Shown here: piece by piece, positions 42,036-49,835 of the stretch | Layout: every line of letters starts with the position of its first letter | How positions within the stretch are numbered: position 1 is the stretch's first letter | Assembly (NCBI GenBank): GCA_900541505.1 | Contig: UQKK01000006.1 | Span: forward strand, 71,527-135,526 | Reading direction: 5' to 3' | DNA length: 64,000 nt | DNA from: an uncultured Ruminococcus sp. | GTDB taxonomy: Bacteria; Bacillota; Clostridia; Lachnospirales; Lachnospiraceae | The notes under the pieces: generated by a model | The model's database searches: none | Told to the model about the DNA's origin: nothing | Seen by the model: the letters and a program-made list of their open reading frames with translations, nothing else | Position numbers and translations under genes: made by a program

Positions 42036-43370
42036 ATGAAGATAGTACTGCCGAAAAAGGTGCAAATGATTATCAACAATCTCCAGCTTCATGGGTATGA
42101 AGCCTATGCGGTGGGCGGCTGTGTGCGGGATTCCATTCTGGCAAAGCGTCCGGAGGACTGGGATATCACGACATCGGCGAAGCCGGAGGAGATTAAGCGG
42201 CTGTTTCGCAGGACAGTAGATACAGGAATCGAGCATGGGACGGTCACGGTGCTTCTGGGGAAGGACAGCTTCGAGGTCACGACATACCGCATTGACGGGC
42301 TGTATGAGGACAGCCGTCATCCGAAGGAGGTCATCTTTACCAACCGACTTGAGGAGGATTTGAAGCGGCGCGACTTTACCATCAATGCCATGGCATATAA
42401 CGATGAGGTGCGCCTGGTGGATGTGTTCGGTGGGATGAAGGACTTAAACCACCACTTAATTCGCTGTGTGGGAGAACCGAAAGAACGGTTTTCCGAGGAC
42501 GCGCTCAGGATACTGCGGGCGGTGCGCTTTTCCGCGCAGCTTAATTTCCCCATAGAGGAGAGCACGGCGGAAGCGGTGAAGGAGCTGGCGCCGACCCTGG
42601 AACATATCAGCGCGGAGCGGATTCAGACGGAGCTGGTGAAGCTTTTGATGTCCAATCACCCGGAGAAGATAAAGGACGCTTATGAACTGGGAATCACGAA
42701 GGTGGTCCTGCCGGAGTGGGATGCCATGGTGGGAGTGGAGCAGAATACTCCTCACCACAAATACGATGTGGCGGAACACACCCTTCATGCACTTAAGAAT
42801 GTGAAGAAAGACAAGATATTAAGGCTTACCATGCTGTTCCATGACATGGGTAAACCGTCCATGAAGACTACAGATGAGAAGGGCAGAGACCATTTCAAAG
42901 GGCACGCTCTGGTGAGCGAGGAGATTGCGAGAAAGGTTTTAAGGCGGCTGAAATTTGACAATGACACGGTGAAGAAAGTGACCCGTCTTGTCTGCTACCA
43001 CGACTACCGGATAGAGGCGACGCCGCAGAACGTGCGCCGTGCCATGAACCGCATCGGCGTGGAACTTTTTCCCTATTATCTGGCGGTGCGAATGGCAGAT
43101 GTGAAGGCACAGAGTCCTTATAAGAGACGGGAGAAGATAGAAAATATCGTTGCTATGCGTGAGGTATACCAGGAAACCCTTCTGAACGGCGAGTGTGTCA
43201 CGCTGCGCGAGCTGGCAGTGAGCGGACGGGATTTGATGGCGCTCGGCATGCAGCCCGGCAGGGAGATTGGAAGTATGCTCTCCGAGCTGCTGGAGTGGGT
43301 TATCGACGAGCCGACCTGCAACAAAAAAGAAATTTTATGTGAATATGTAAAAGAAAAGCTTGGCTTATAG
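42036..43370 (+). CDS. cca: CCA tRNA nucleotidyltransferase
   Basis: This 444-residue enzyme adds or repairs the 3' CCA of tRNA. The nucleotidyltransferase core is seen in GGCVRDSILAKRPEDWDI with catalytic D41 and D43, followed by the RRDFTINAMAY motif. An HD domain (about 245-330, HTLHAL, LFHDMGKP) follows, so it is the HD-containing bacterial type. CCA addition is needed here because the tRNA-Ala gene does not encode it. The ATG directly follows the stop of the YhaN gene, so the genes are translationally linked. Confidence 0.94.
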   Translation: MKIVLPKKVQMIINNLQLHGYEAYAVGGCVRDSILAKRPEDWDITTSAKPEEIKRLFRRTVDTGIEHGTVTVLLGKDSFEVTTYRIDGLYEDSRHPKEVIFTNRLEEDLKRRDFTINAMAYNDEVRLVDVFGGMKDLNHHLIRCVGEPKERFSEDALRILRAVRFSAQLNFPIEESTAEAVKELAPTLEHISAERIQTELVKLLMSNHPEKIKDAYELGITKVVLPEWDAMVGVEQNTPHHKYDVAEHTLHALKNVKKDKILRLTMLFHDMGKPSMKTTDEKGRDHFKGHALVSEEIARKVLRRLKFDNDTVKKVTRLVCYHDYRIEATPQNVRRAMNRIGVELFPYYLAVRMADVKAQSPYKRREKIENIVAMREVYQETLLNGECVTLRELAVSGRDLMALGMQPGREIGSMLSELLEWVIDEPTCNKKEILCEYVKEKLGL

Positions 43371-43398
43371 CATACTCAGGCTGTCCCCTTCATACATT
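43369..43398 (+). promoter_or_regulatory. Possible sporulation (sigma-E/K type) promoter
   Basis: GCATACT, 15 bp, CATACATT. The -10 part matches the sigma-E consensus CATACA-T well; the -35 is partial. It lies 38 bp before a CotS-like gene, which makes mother-cell control plausible. Confidence 0.4.
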
Positions 43399-43435
43399 AG
43401 AGAGAACTATGAATCGTATAATGCAGGGGGCAGCC

Positions 43436-44458
43436 ATGAAGGAATACGAATTAGAAGTATTGGACGAATATGACGTGGAAGTGAGAAGCACCCGCAGAAT
43501 CAGGGGTGCGTTTTTTTGCGATACAAATGAGGGGACGATGCTATTAAAGGAGACGAAGATTTCTGCGCGGCGGGCTCCCCTTCTGTATGAAATATTAAAC
43601 TATCTTGAGAAAGAAGAAGGTTTCCGGGTAGATACGCCGGTCTTCACAAAGAGCGGGGAGCTTCTGTGCACAGGCAGGGACGGCACGAAGTATATGCTGA
43701 AAAAATGGTTCTCAGGCAGGGAATGTGAAGTGAAGAGAGAGGCGGATGTGATAGAGGCGGCACGCCATCTGGCGCGTCTTCATCAGAGCTTTGTATGGCA
43801 GGGAAGAAATGATTCTGTGGATGAAGAAAATATTCCGTTTACAGGACGGGCGCCGGAGGAAGAAGCGCTGCGCCATAACAGAGAACTTAAAAAGGTGAGG
43901 GCGTTCATAAGGGACCGTGTGTCCAAAAGCCAGTTTGAGTACCTGTTTCTTGAGAATTTTGAAAGGATGTATGACCTGGCGGAGCGGGTGACAGAAAGAC
44001 TTCAGAGCGGGGCGTGCAGAGGGCTCTACCGGGAGTGTATCGAGAAGCGGATGCTCATACACGGAGACTATAACTACCACAATGTGCTGATGGTGCCTCA
44101 CATTCCCGCAGTGACAAATTTCGAGCATTTTCGCATAGATATACAGGCGCAGGACTTGTATTATTTTCTGCGGAAAGTGATGGAAAAACATCAGTGGGAT
44201 GAGCAGCTCGGTATGCGGATGCTAAATGCGTATGAAGCAGTGCGCCCGCTGGACAGCGCGGAGAGGGAATACATCGCGCTGAACCTCGCTTACCCTGAAA
44301 AATTCTGGAAGACTGCCAGCAGCTACTACCACTCCAACAAAGCGTGGATACCGGAGAAAAGTGTCGAAAAACTGAAGCTGTCCGCCCAGCAGTCGGAAGA
44401 AAAACTGCGTTTCATAGAGAATATATTTACTTTAAATTTGCAGGTACCTGTTGTATAA
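43436..44458 (+). CDS. CotS family spore coat protein / kinase-like protein
   Basis: This 340-residue protein has the aminoglycoside-phosphotransferase-like fold of the CotS/YutH/YsxE family. The ATP-lobe pattern GAFFCDTNEGTMLLKETK is present and the catalytic-loop pattern is LIHGDYNYHNVLM. Family members are spore coat proteins with a kinase fold. The start at 43436 has AGGGGG 5 bp before it; an in-frame ATG at 43409 has a weaker site. Whether it still phosphorylates anything is unknown. Confidence 0.8.
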   Translation: MKEYELEVLDEYDVEVRSTRRIRGAFFCDTNEGTMLLKETKISARRAPLLYEILNYLEKEEGFRVDTPVFTKSGELLCTGRDGTKYMLKKWFSGRECEVKREADVIEAARHLARLHQSFVWQGRNDSVDEENIPFTGRAPEEEALRHNRELKKVRAFIRDRVSKSQFEYLFLENFERMYDLAERVTERLQSGACRGLYRECIEKRMLIHGDYNYHNVLMVPHIPAVTNFEHFRIDIQAQDLYYFLRKVMEKHQWDEQLGMRMLNAYEAVRPLDSAEREYIALNLAYPEKFWKTASSYYHSNKAWIPEKSVEKLKLSAQQSEEKLRFIENIFTLNLQVPVV

Positions 44459-44494
44459 TAAGGACAGATTTATTTTATGTCAGGAGGTACCAGT

Positions 44495-46225
44495 ATGGAT
44501 TACAGAGAAAGGTATGAGCAGTGGCTTTCAGATTCCTACTTCGACGAGGCGACGAAAGCGGAATTAAATGCCATCAAAGACGATGATAAGGAGATTGAGG
44601 AACGCTTTTATACAGAGCTTGAGTTCGGTACAGCAGGTTTGAGAGGTGTCATCGGCGCCGGAACAAACCGTATGAATATTTATACTGTCAGAAAGGCGAC
44701 ACAGGGACTGGCGAATTATATCATAAAGAATAACGGGGAGAAGAAGGGTGTGGCAATCGCCTTTGATTCCCGCCGCATGTCCCCGGAGTTTGCGCAGGAG
44801 GCGGCGCTCTGCCTGGCGGCAAACGGAATCAAGGCATATGTCTTTGAATCCCTGCGCCCCACGCCGGAGCTTTCCTATGCGGTGCGCAAGTTAGGATGTA
44901 TCGCGGGTATCAACATCACAGCCAGCCACAACCCACCGGAATACAATGGATACAAGGTTTACTGGGAGGACGGCGCGCAGATTACGCCGCCCCACGACAA
45001 AGGTATTATGGACGAGGTGAAGGCAGTGGAGAGCTTCACAGAGGTGAAGACCATGCCGCTTGCAGAGGCGAAAGAGGCAGGACTCTATGAGACCATCGGC
45101 GCGGAGGTGGACGACGCTTATATCGCGGAGCTGAAAAAGCAGGTGCTCCACCAGGATGCCATCGATGCGGCGGGCAAGGATATCAAGATTGTCTATACTC
45201 CGCTGCACGGCACCGGAAATATCCCGGCGCGCAGGATTTTAAAGGAACTGGGCTTTGACAATGTCCATGTGGTAAAAGAGCAGGAGTTGCCGGACGGTGA
45301 GTTCCCGACGGTATCCTACCCGAATCCGGAAGCAGAGGAAGCATTTGACCTGGGCCTGAAGTTGGCGAAGGAGATTGACGCGGACATCGTTCTCGCCACA
45401 GACCCGGATGCAGACCGCCTCGGCGTGCGTGTGAAGGATAAAAACGGTGAGTACCACACACTGACCGGAAATATGTCCGGCTGCCTGCTGGCAGACTATG
45501 AAATCGGACAGAGAAAAGAGTTAAAAGGACTGCCGGATGACGGGTATCTCATCAAGACCATTGTGACGACCAACATGGCGGATGCCATCGCGGATTACTA
45601 TCATGTGGGACTGATTGAGTGCCTGACCGGATTTAAGTATATCGGACAGCAGATTTTAGGCTTTGAGACGAGCGGAAAAGGCGAGTATGTCTTTGGATTC
45701 GAGGAGAGCTACGGATGCCTGATTGGAACCCATGCCAGAGATAAGGACGCTATCGTTGCCACCATGGCGCTGTGCGAGGCGGCTGCTTACTATAAGACAA
45801 AGGATATGACCCTCTGGGATGCCATGATTTCCCTGTACGAGCGCTACGGCTACTACAAGGATGACATCAAGTCCATCACTCTTAAGGGCATCGAAGGTAT
45901 TGCCAAGATTCAGGAAATCCTGGAGACACTGCGCAAGAACCCGCCGACAGAGATTGCGGGGCTGAAGGTGCTGAAAGCAAGAGACTACAAGGCGGATACC
46001 ATCAAGGACATGCAGTCCGGAGAAGTGACCGGCACAGGTCTTCCAAACTCCAATGTACTCTACTACGACCTGCCGGACGGACAGTGGGTATGCGTGAGAC
46101 CTTCCGGAACCGAGCCGAAGGTAAAATTCTACTACGGCATCAAGGGAACGTCTCTTGAAGACGCAGACAAAAAGTCCGAGGAGATGGGCAAAGAAATTCT
46201 CGCTATGATTGATGAGATAATGTAA
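44495..46225 (+). CDS. Alpha-phosphoglucomutase / phosphomannomutase
   Basis: This 576-residue enzyme moves phosphate between positions 1 and 6 of hexoses. The phosphoserine loop is INITASHNPPEYNGYK with S144, the metal loop is LATDPDADRLGV, the sugar loop is GFEESYG, and the phosphate-binding loop is VRPSGTEPK. The length fits the PgcA-type mutase of Firmicutes that links glycolysis with UDP-glucose and polysaccharide synthesis. The start at 44495 follows CAGGAGGT. Confidence 0.95.
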   Translation: MDYRERYEQWLSDSYFDEATKAELNAIKDDDKEIEERFYTELEFGTAGLRGVIGAGTNRMNIYTVRKATQGLANYIIKNNGEKKGVAIAFDSRRMSPEFAQEAALCLAANGIKAYVFESLRPTPELSYAVRKLGCIAGINITASHNPPEYNGYKVYWEDGAQITPPHDKGIMDEVKAVESFTEVKTMPLAEAKEAGLYETIGAEVDDAYIAELKKQVLHQDAIDAAGKDIKIVYTPLHGTGNIPARRILKELGFDNVHVVKEQELPDGEFPTVSYPNPEAEEAFDLGLKLAKEIDADIVLATDPDADRLGVRVKDKNGEYHTLTGNMSGCLLADYEIGQRKELKGLPDDGYLIKTIVTTNMADAIADYYHVGLIECLTGFKYIGQQILGFETSGKGEYVFGFEESYGCLIGTHARDKDAIVATMALCEAAAYYKTKDMTLWDAMISLYERYGYYKDDIKSITLKGIEGIAKIQEILETLRKNPPTEIAGLKVLKARDYKADTIKDMQSGEVTGTGLPNSNVLYYDLPDGQWVCVRPSGTEPKVKFYYGIKGTSLEDADKKSEEMGKEILAMIDEIM

Positions 46226-46321
46226 TTTCCAGAATATGGAAGCGGTGCTGGAAACATTTGCCGGTTCAGCCCGCACCCTGCGGAAAAACTGCCTAAAAAG
46301 GCGCAAAAACAGTAAAACTTC

Positions 46322-46350
46322 TTGACAAAGGGAAGGGAAACCGTTATAAC
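46322..46350 (+). promoter_or_regulatory. Strong promoter of hup
   Basis: TTGACA, 17 bp, TATAAC, about 95 bp before the HU gene, in keeping with high expression of HU. Confidence 0.8.
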
Positions 46351-46449
46351 ATACATAAGGGTGCTTCGTGTGGTCGTTTTGTGCACGAAACCTTTATAAA
46401 AACGGTAGAATATCTGTATTCTAGTACAATTAAGAGGAGGACATTATCC

Positions 46450-46722
46450 ATGAACAAAACAGAATTAGTAGCAGCAATTGCTGAGTCAGCAGAAATTTCC
46501 AAGAAGGACTCTGAAAAAGCATTAAAAGCTTTCGTTGATGTAGTTACAGAACAGCTGAAAAAAGGCGATAAAGTACAGTTAGTAGGTTTCGGTACATTTG
46601 AAGTGAGCGAGAGAGCAGCAAGAGAGGGAAGAAATCCTCAGACAGGCAAGACAATGAAGATTGCAGCTTGCAAGGCTCCGAAATTCAAAGCAGGAAAAGC
46701 TTTAAAAGACGCTTTAAACTAA
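46450..46722 (+). CDS. hup: HU family DNA-binding protein
   Basis: This 90-residue protein is a classic HU: MNKTELVAAIAE at the start, VGFGTFEVSERAAREGRNPQTG in the DNA-binding arm, and FKAGKALKDALN at the end. It binds and bends DNA without sequence specificity and compacts the nucleoid. The start follows AGAGGAGGA. Codon use is strongly biased (AAA, GCA, TTA), unlike nearby genes, as expected for an abundant protein. Confidence 0.97.
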   Translation: MNKTELVAAIAESAEISKKDSEKALKAFVDVVTEQLKKGDKVQLVGFGTFEVSERAAREGRNPQTGKTMKIAACKAPKFKAGKALKDALN

Positions 46723-46767
46723 TCCGTTTATAAAAAGAGGACAAGTTTACATTCTCTGAGAGGATAA

Positions 46768-46808
46768 AAGAGTACTTATGATGTACAGCATTGTAAGTAC
46801 TCTTTCTT
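46768..46808 (+). terminator. Rho-independent terminator after hup
   Basis: AAGAGTACTTA pairs with TAAGTACTCTT and TCTTAA follows. Confidence 0.85.
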
Positions 46809-46911
46809 AATTATGGCAGGAAAGTCCTTTGGATTGTCCTGCGAAATACAAAGCCCTTTGGCGCGAGTGTGTGCCAGGCGCATACTTTTTAGTTATAGAA
46901 AGGAAACAACG

Positions 46912-47151
46912 ATGCGGTTAGACAAATTTTTAAAAGTATCCCGCCTTATCAAACGGCGGACAGTGGCGAATGAGGCGTGCGATGCCGGCAGAGTGTTCGT
47001 GAACGGCAAGGCGGCAAAAGCCTCTGTGAAAGTAAAGCCGGGGGATATCATCGAAATTCAGTTCGGCACAAAGTCTGTGAAAGCGGAGGTACTCGCGCTG
47101 CAGGACACCACGAAGAAAGAAGAGGCAAAAGAACTATTCCGATATCTGTAA
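46912..47151 (+). CDS. rqcP: S4-domain RNA-binding protein RqcP (YabO)
   Basis: This 79-residue protein is one S4 domain: RLDKFLKVSRLIKRRTVANEACDAGRVFVNG followed by a KPGDIIEIQFG turn. In Bacillus subtilis RqcP works with RqcH to add alanine tails to nascent chains on stalled large ribosomal subunits. Gene order here (rqcP, yabP, yabQ, divIC, spoIIE) is the same as in B. subtilis, which supports the call. The start at 46912 follows AAAGGA; a start at 46813 would include a hairpin of a dispersed repeat (46865-46890). Confidence 0.93.
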   Translation: MRLDKFLKVSRLIKRRTVANEACDAGRVFVNGKAAKASVKVKPGDIIEIQFGTKSVKAEVLALQDTTKKEEAKELFRYL

Positions 47152-47215
47152 TTGCTTATCAGTTCGACCTGTGCTGTTTCTGATACCTGAACTGATATGC
47201 AGCTGCAAGTTGTGT

Positions 47216-47244
47216 ACATAATCCGGTACAGCCCCTCATATATA
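47216..47244 (+). promoter_or_regulatory. Possible sigma-E-type promoter of yabPQ
   Basis: ACATAAT, 14 bp, CATATATA, 28 bp before yabP. The match is partial. yabP is under sigma-E control in B. subtilis, which makes the site worth listing. Confidence 0.35.
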
Positions 47245-47272
47245 TAGAAAAGCACAGGAAGGGGGCTTACCT

Positions 47273-47557
47273 ATGGAAGAGCAGCGCATCACAAAGGTGC
47301 ATAAACTGGTAGTAAATAACAGGAAAACGAGTACAGTGACAGGCGTGCTGGACGTTTTGTCTTTTGATTTAAATGAAATCCTTCTGGAGACAGAGATGGG
47401 GATGCTGATGGTGAAGGGGACGGATTTACACGTGAACCGCTTAAGCGTGGAGAAAGGCGAGGTGGATTTGTCGGGAAATATCGACAGCATCGCCTATTCC
47501 AGTGTGAACCAGGCAAGCAGGCAGAATGAGAACTTCTTTGCCAAGCTGTTTCGATAG
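47273..47557 (+). CDS. yabP: Sporulation protein YabP
   Basis: This 94-residue protein matches YabP/YqfC-type sporulation proteins: HKLVVNNRKTSTVTGVLDVLSFDLNEILLET then GMLMVKGTDLHVNRLSVEKGEVDLSGNIDSIAY. It is needed for spore cortex or coat assembly in B. subtilis through a poorly known mechanism. It precedes yabQ by 14 bp. Its presence is direct evidence that the organism belongs to a spore-forming lineage. Confidence 0.94.
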   Translation: MEEQRITKVHKLVVNNRKTSTVTGVLDVLSFDLNEILLETEMGMLMVKGTDLHVNRLSVEKGEVDLSGNIDSIAYSSVNQASRQNENFFAKLFR

Positions 47558-47571
47558 GCGGAGTATCCAAG

Positions 47572-47901
47572 ATGCTGGGAATCGAGACGGAAGCGTTGAT
47601 TTTTCTCTATGCGGGACTGTCGGGAATCACCGTGACTGCGGTATACGGTATTCTTGTGCTGCTGCGCAGACTCATCCCGCACAAGGGGTGGATTATCAGC
47701 CTGGAGGATTTTGTTTTCTGGCTGTGTGTGAGCGTCTATCTTTTTCACAGAATGTACCGGACGACCTACGGGGCTATCCGGTGGTTTTTCCTGCTCGGCG
47801 CGGGAGCAGGCAGCCTGACGGCATTTCTTTTCATCTGGCTTGCGAAAAAAATATGGACAAAACACAAGAAACATCTTGAAAAGTATAAAAAAAACAGATA
47901 G
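47572..47901 (+). CDS. yabQ: Spore cortex protein YabQ
   Basis: This 109-residue membrane protein has about three hydrophobic helices and a very basic C-terminal tail (KKIWTKHKKHLEKYKKNR). The pattern LEDFVFWLCVSVYLFHRMYRTTYGAIRWF is typical of YabQ, which is required for spore cortex formation. It is translationally close to yabP and belongs to the conserved rqcP-yabPQ-divIC-spoIIE run. Confidence 0.92.
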   Translation: MLGIETEALIFLYAGLSGITVTAVYGILVLLRRLIPHKGWIISLEDFVFWLCVSVYLFHRMYRTTYGAIRWFFLLGAGAGSLTAFLFIWLAKKIWTKHKKHLEKYKKNR

Positions 47902-47972
47902 AATGATTTTTATAGTACAGAGTTATTTTCTGTGCGAAGGGGATTTAATTTAAGTAAACAGGGTGAGTATAA

Positions 47973-48305
47973 ATGACGAAGAAGAATACAGGAATGGACA
48001 GGCAGCGTCCGAAGAAAAAGTCCAGGCTCCGCTATCATAAGAGGAGCGTGGTCGGAATCAGTGTTATCCTGCTGCTTCTGGCAGGAGTGCTCGGCGTGAA
48101 TTCTATCATGCTGAGGTCGAAGAATCAGGAGTACATGCAGCAGGAAGCGGAACTGGAATCCCAGATTCAGGAGCAGAAGGACCGTTCCGAAGAGATTGCG
48201 GATTATGAGGAATATGTGAAGACAGACGAATTTATCAAAGAGACTGCCGAGGAAAAGTTAGGTCTTGTGGACCCCAACGAAGTGATATTCAAACCGGCAG
48301 AATAG
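47973..48305 (+). CDS. divIC: FtsB/DivIC family septum formation initiator
   Basis: This 110-residue protein has a basic cytosolic N-terminus (about 1-24), one transmembrane helix (about 25-46) and an extracytoplasmic coiled coil (about 47-80, QEAELESQIQEQKDRSEEI). It ends with the conserved DEFIKETAEEKLGLVDPNEVIFKP. It forms the FtsL-DivIB-DivIC complex that activates septal cell-wall synthesis. A terminator follows (48324-48353). Confidence 0.92.
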   Translation: MTKKNTGMDRQRPKKKSRLRYHKRSVVGISVILLLLAGVLGVNSIMLRSKNQEYMQQEAELESQIQEQKDRSEEIADYEEYVKTDEFIKETAEEKLGLVDPNEVIFKPAE

Positions 48306-48323
48306 ATGTAAGTACGAAAGAAG

Positions 48324-48353
48324 ACTCCAGGAGAAATTCTCCTGGAGTTTTTG
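48324..48353 (+). terminator. Rho-independent terminator after divIC
   Basis: ACTCCAGGAGA pairs with TCTCCTGGAGT and TTTTG follows. It separates divIC from spoIIE. Confidence 0.88.
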
Positions 48354-48380
48354 CGTGCTTGGAGGAAGGAGTATAGATAT

Positions 48381-49778
48381 ATGCAGGAAGGACAAGTATT
48401 ACACAACAGCCCCTATGTTGCCCAGATAGAGAAATTCGCGGATTCATTAAAGCAGCTCTCGCGTACCTTTTTAGAGCTGGAGGAGAAGAAGCAGGCATTT
48501 TCCAACGAGGAGATTGAAGATATGTTCCAGAGCGTGAGGGAGAAAGTCTGCGGGCATTGTGAGAAATGCAGCTGGTGCTGGGGAGAGAATTTCGTGCACA
48601 CTTATCAGATGGGGTATGACATTCTCTCCGCGGTGGACAAATACGGGAATGAGCTGAATACAGAGACAAAGCGCAAGCTCCAGCAGAAATGCATCATGGC
48701 GCCGCGGTTTCTGCGAGAGATGCTGGAGGCGTTTCATGTCGCCAGACAGAATATGATTTGGGTAAACCGCATGGCGAGGAGCCGGGAAGGATGCGCTATC
48801 CAGATGGACACGTTCGCGGATATGATACGCAGCACGGCGAAGGAGCTGGAGGACAGCATGTTCACAGATGAACGGCTGGAGAAGAAAATCAGCGCGGGAC
48901 TGAAAAAGAAAGGAATCCGTGTGCTGTACACGAATTTTTTCATGAACAAAGAAGGAAAATACGAGATTCACGTGACAGCGCGGGCAGTGCAGAATCGTTG
49001 TGTGACCCAGCGAGAGCTGGTGAGAGGAGTCTCAGATATTCTGGGAAGGCGCTTTGTTCTGGAGGAGAACAGCGGACAGATGCTGGGAAAAGAGTACACC
49101 ACTGTAGTGTGCATCGAGGGTCCGGCGTTTTACACGATGCAGGGTGTGGCGCGGATTGGCAAGGGATGCAGCCGCATATCGGGGGACACGTTCATGATGA
49201 TGGAGCTGCCCGGCGGAAGGCAGGCGGTGGCGCTCTCCGATGGGATGGGCGCGGGCGAGAAAGCCTGCCGGGAGAGCACACTGGTCGTGGAGCTTTTGGA
49301 AGAACTTTTGGAAGCGGGATTCCCGGAGAAGACGGCGATTCAGATGATTAACACCACACTGGTGATGGGGCGGGAGGATATTCATTACTCTACCATTGAC
49401 ATGAGCGTCTTTGACCTGTACACAGGAGAATGTGAAATCATAAAGGCGGGGGCGTCTTCCACCTTCATAAAGAAAGGGGATGTGGTGGAGCATTTAAGCT
49501 CTACCAGCCTTCCCATCGGAGTGATGCACTCCATTGAGATTGACTCAGTGAAGCGGAAACTAAATTCCGGGGATTTTGTCATCATGGTCACAGACGGTGT
49601 GCTGGATGCACTGCCAGTGGGGGAGCAGGATATCCTGCTGGAGACCGTGATACAGGGTACGGCGATTGCCAATCCAAAAGAGATGGCACACCATGTTCTG
49701 GAGCAGGTGCTGAACTGGACCGGAGAGGAGCCTGCGGACGATATGACCGTGCTGGCGGTGGGAATCTGGGAATGTTAG
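48381..49778 (+). CDS. spoIIE: SpoIIE-type PP2C phosphatase without the membrane domain
   Basis: This 465-residue protein carries the SpoIIE central region with a Cys cluster (CGHCEKCSWCW, about residues 58-68) and the PP2C phosphatase domain (about 255-465; LSDGMGAGEKA, FVIMVTDGVLDALP, EPADDMTVLAVGI). SpoIIE dephosphorylates SpoIIAA to release sigma-F in the forespore. The Bacillus protein is over 800 residues and starts with about ten membrane helices. None are present here, and the 75-bp gap before it has no room for them. The start at 48381 follows TTGGAGGAAGGAG. Location after divIC is as in B. subtilis. Confidence 0.88.
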   Translation: MQEGQVLHNSPYVAQIEKFADSLKQLSRTFLELEEKKQAFSNEEIEDMFQSVREKVCGHCEKCSWCWGENFVHTYQMGYDILSAVDKYGNELNTETKRKLQQKCIMAPRFLREMLEAFHVARQNMIWVNRMARSREGCAIQMDTFADMIRSTAKELEDSMFTDERLEKKISAGLKKKGIRVLYTNFFMNKEGKYEIHVTARAVQNRCVTQRELVRGVSDILGRRFVLEENSGQMLGKEYTTVVCIEGPAFYTMQGVARIGKGCSRISGDTFMMMELPGGRQAVALSDGMGAGEKACRESTLVVELLEELLEAGFPEKTAIQMINTTLVMGREDIHYSTIDMSVFDLYTGECEIIKAGASSTFIKKGDVVEHLSSTSLPIGVMHSIEIDSVKRKLNSGDFVIMVTDGVLDALPVGEQDILLETVIQGTAIANPKEMAHHVLEQVLNWTGEEPADDMTVLAVGIWEC

Positions 49779-49800
49779 TAGTCTGCCTGCGACGGGAATC

Positions 49801-49829
49801 TTGCAATTTTGTCATAGATTGAGTATAGT
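49801..49829 (+). promoter_or_regulatory. Promoter placing the RNA start at or next to the tilS start codon
   Basis: TTGCAA, 17 bp, TATAGT. The -10 ends 6 bp before the tilS ATG, so the messenger may be leaderless. Confidence 0.65.
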
Positions 49830-49835
49830 TTACAT

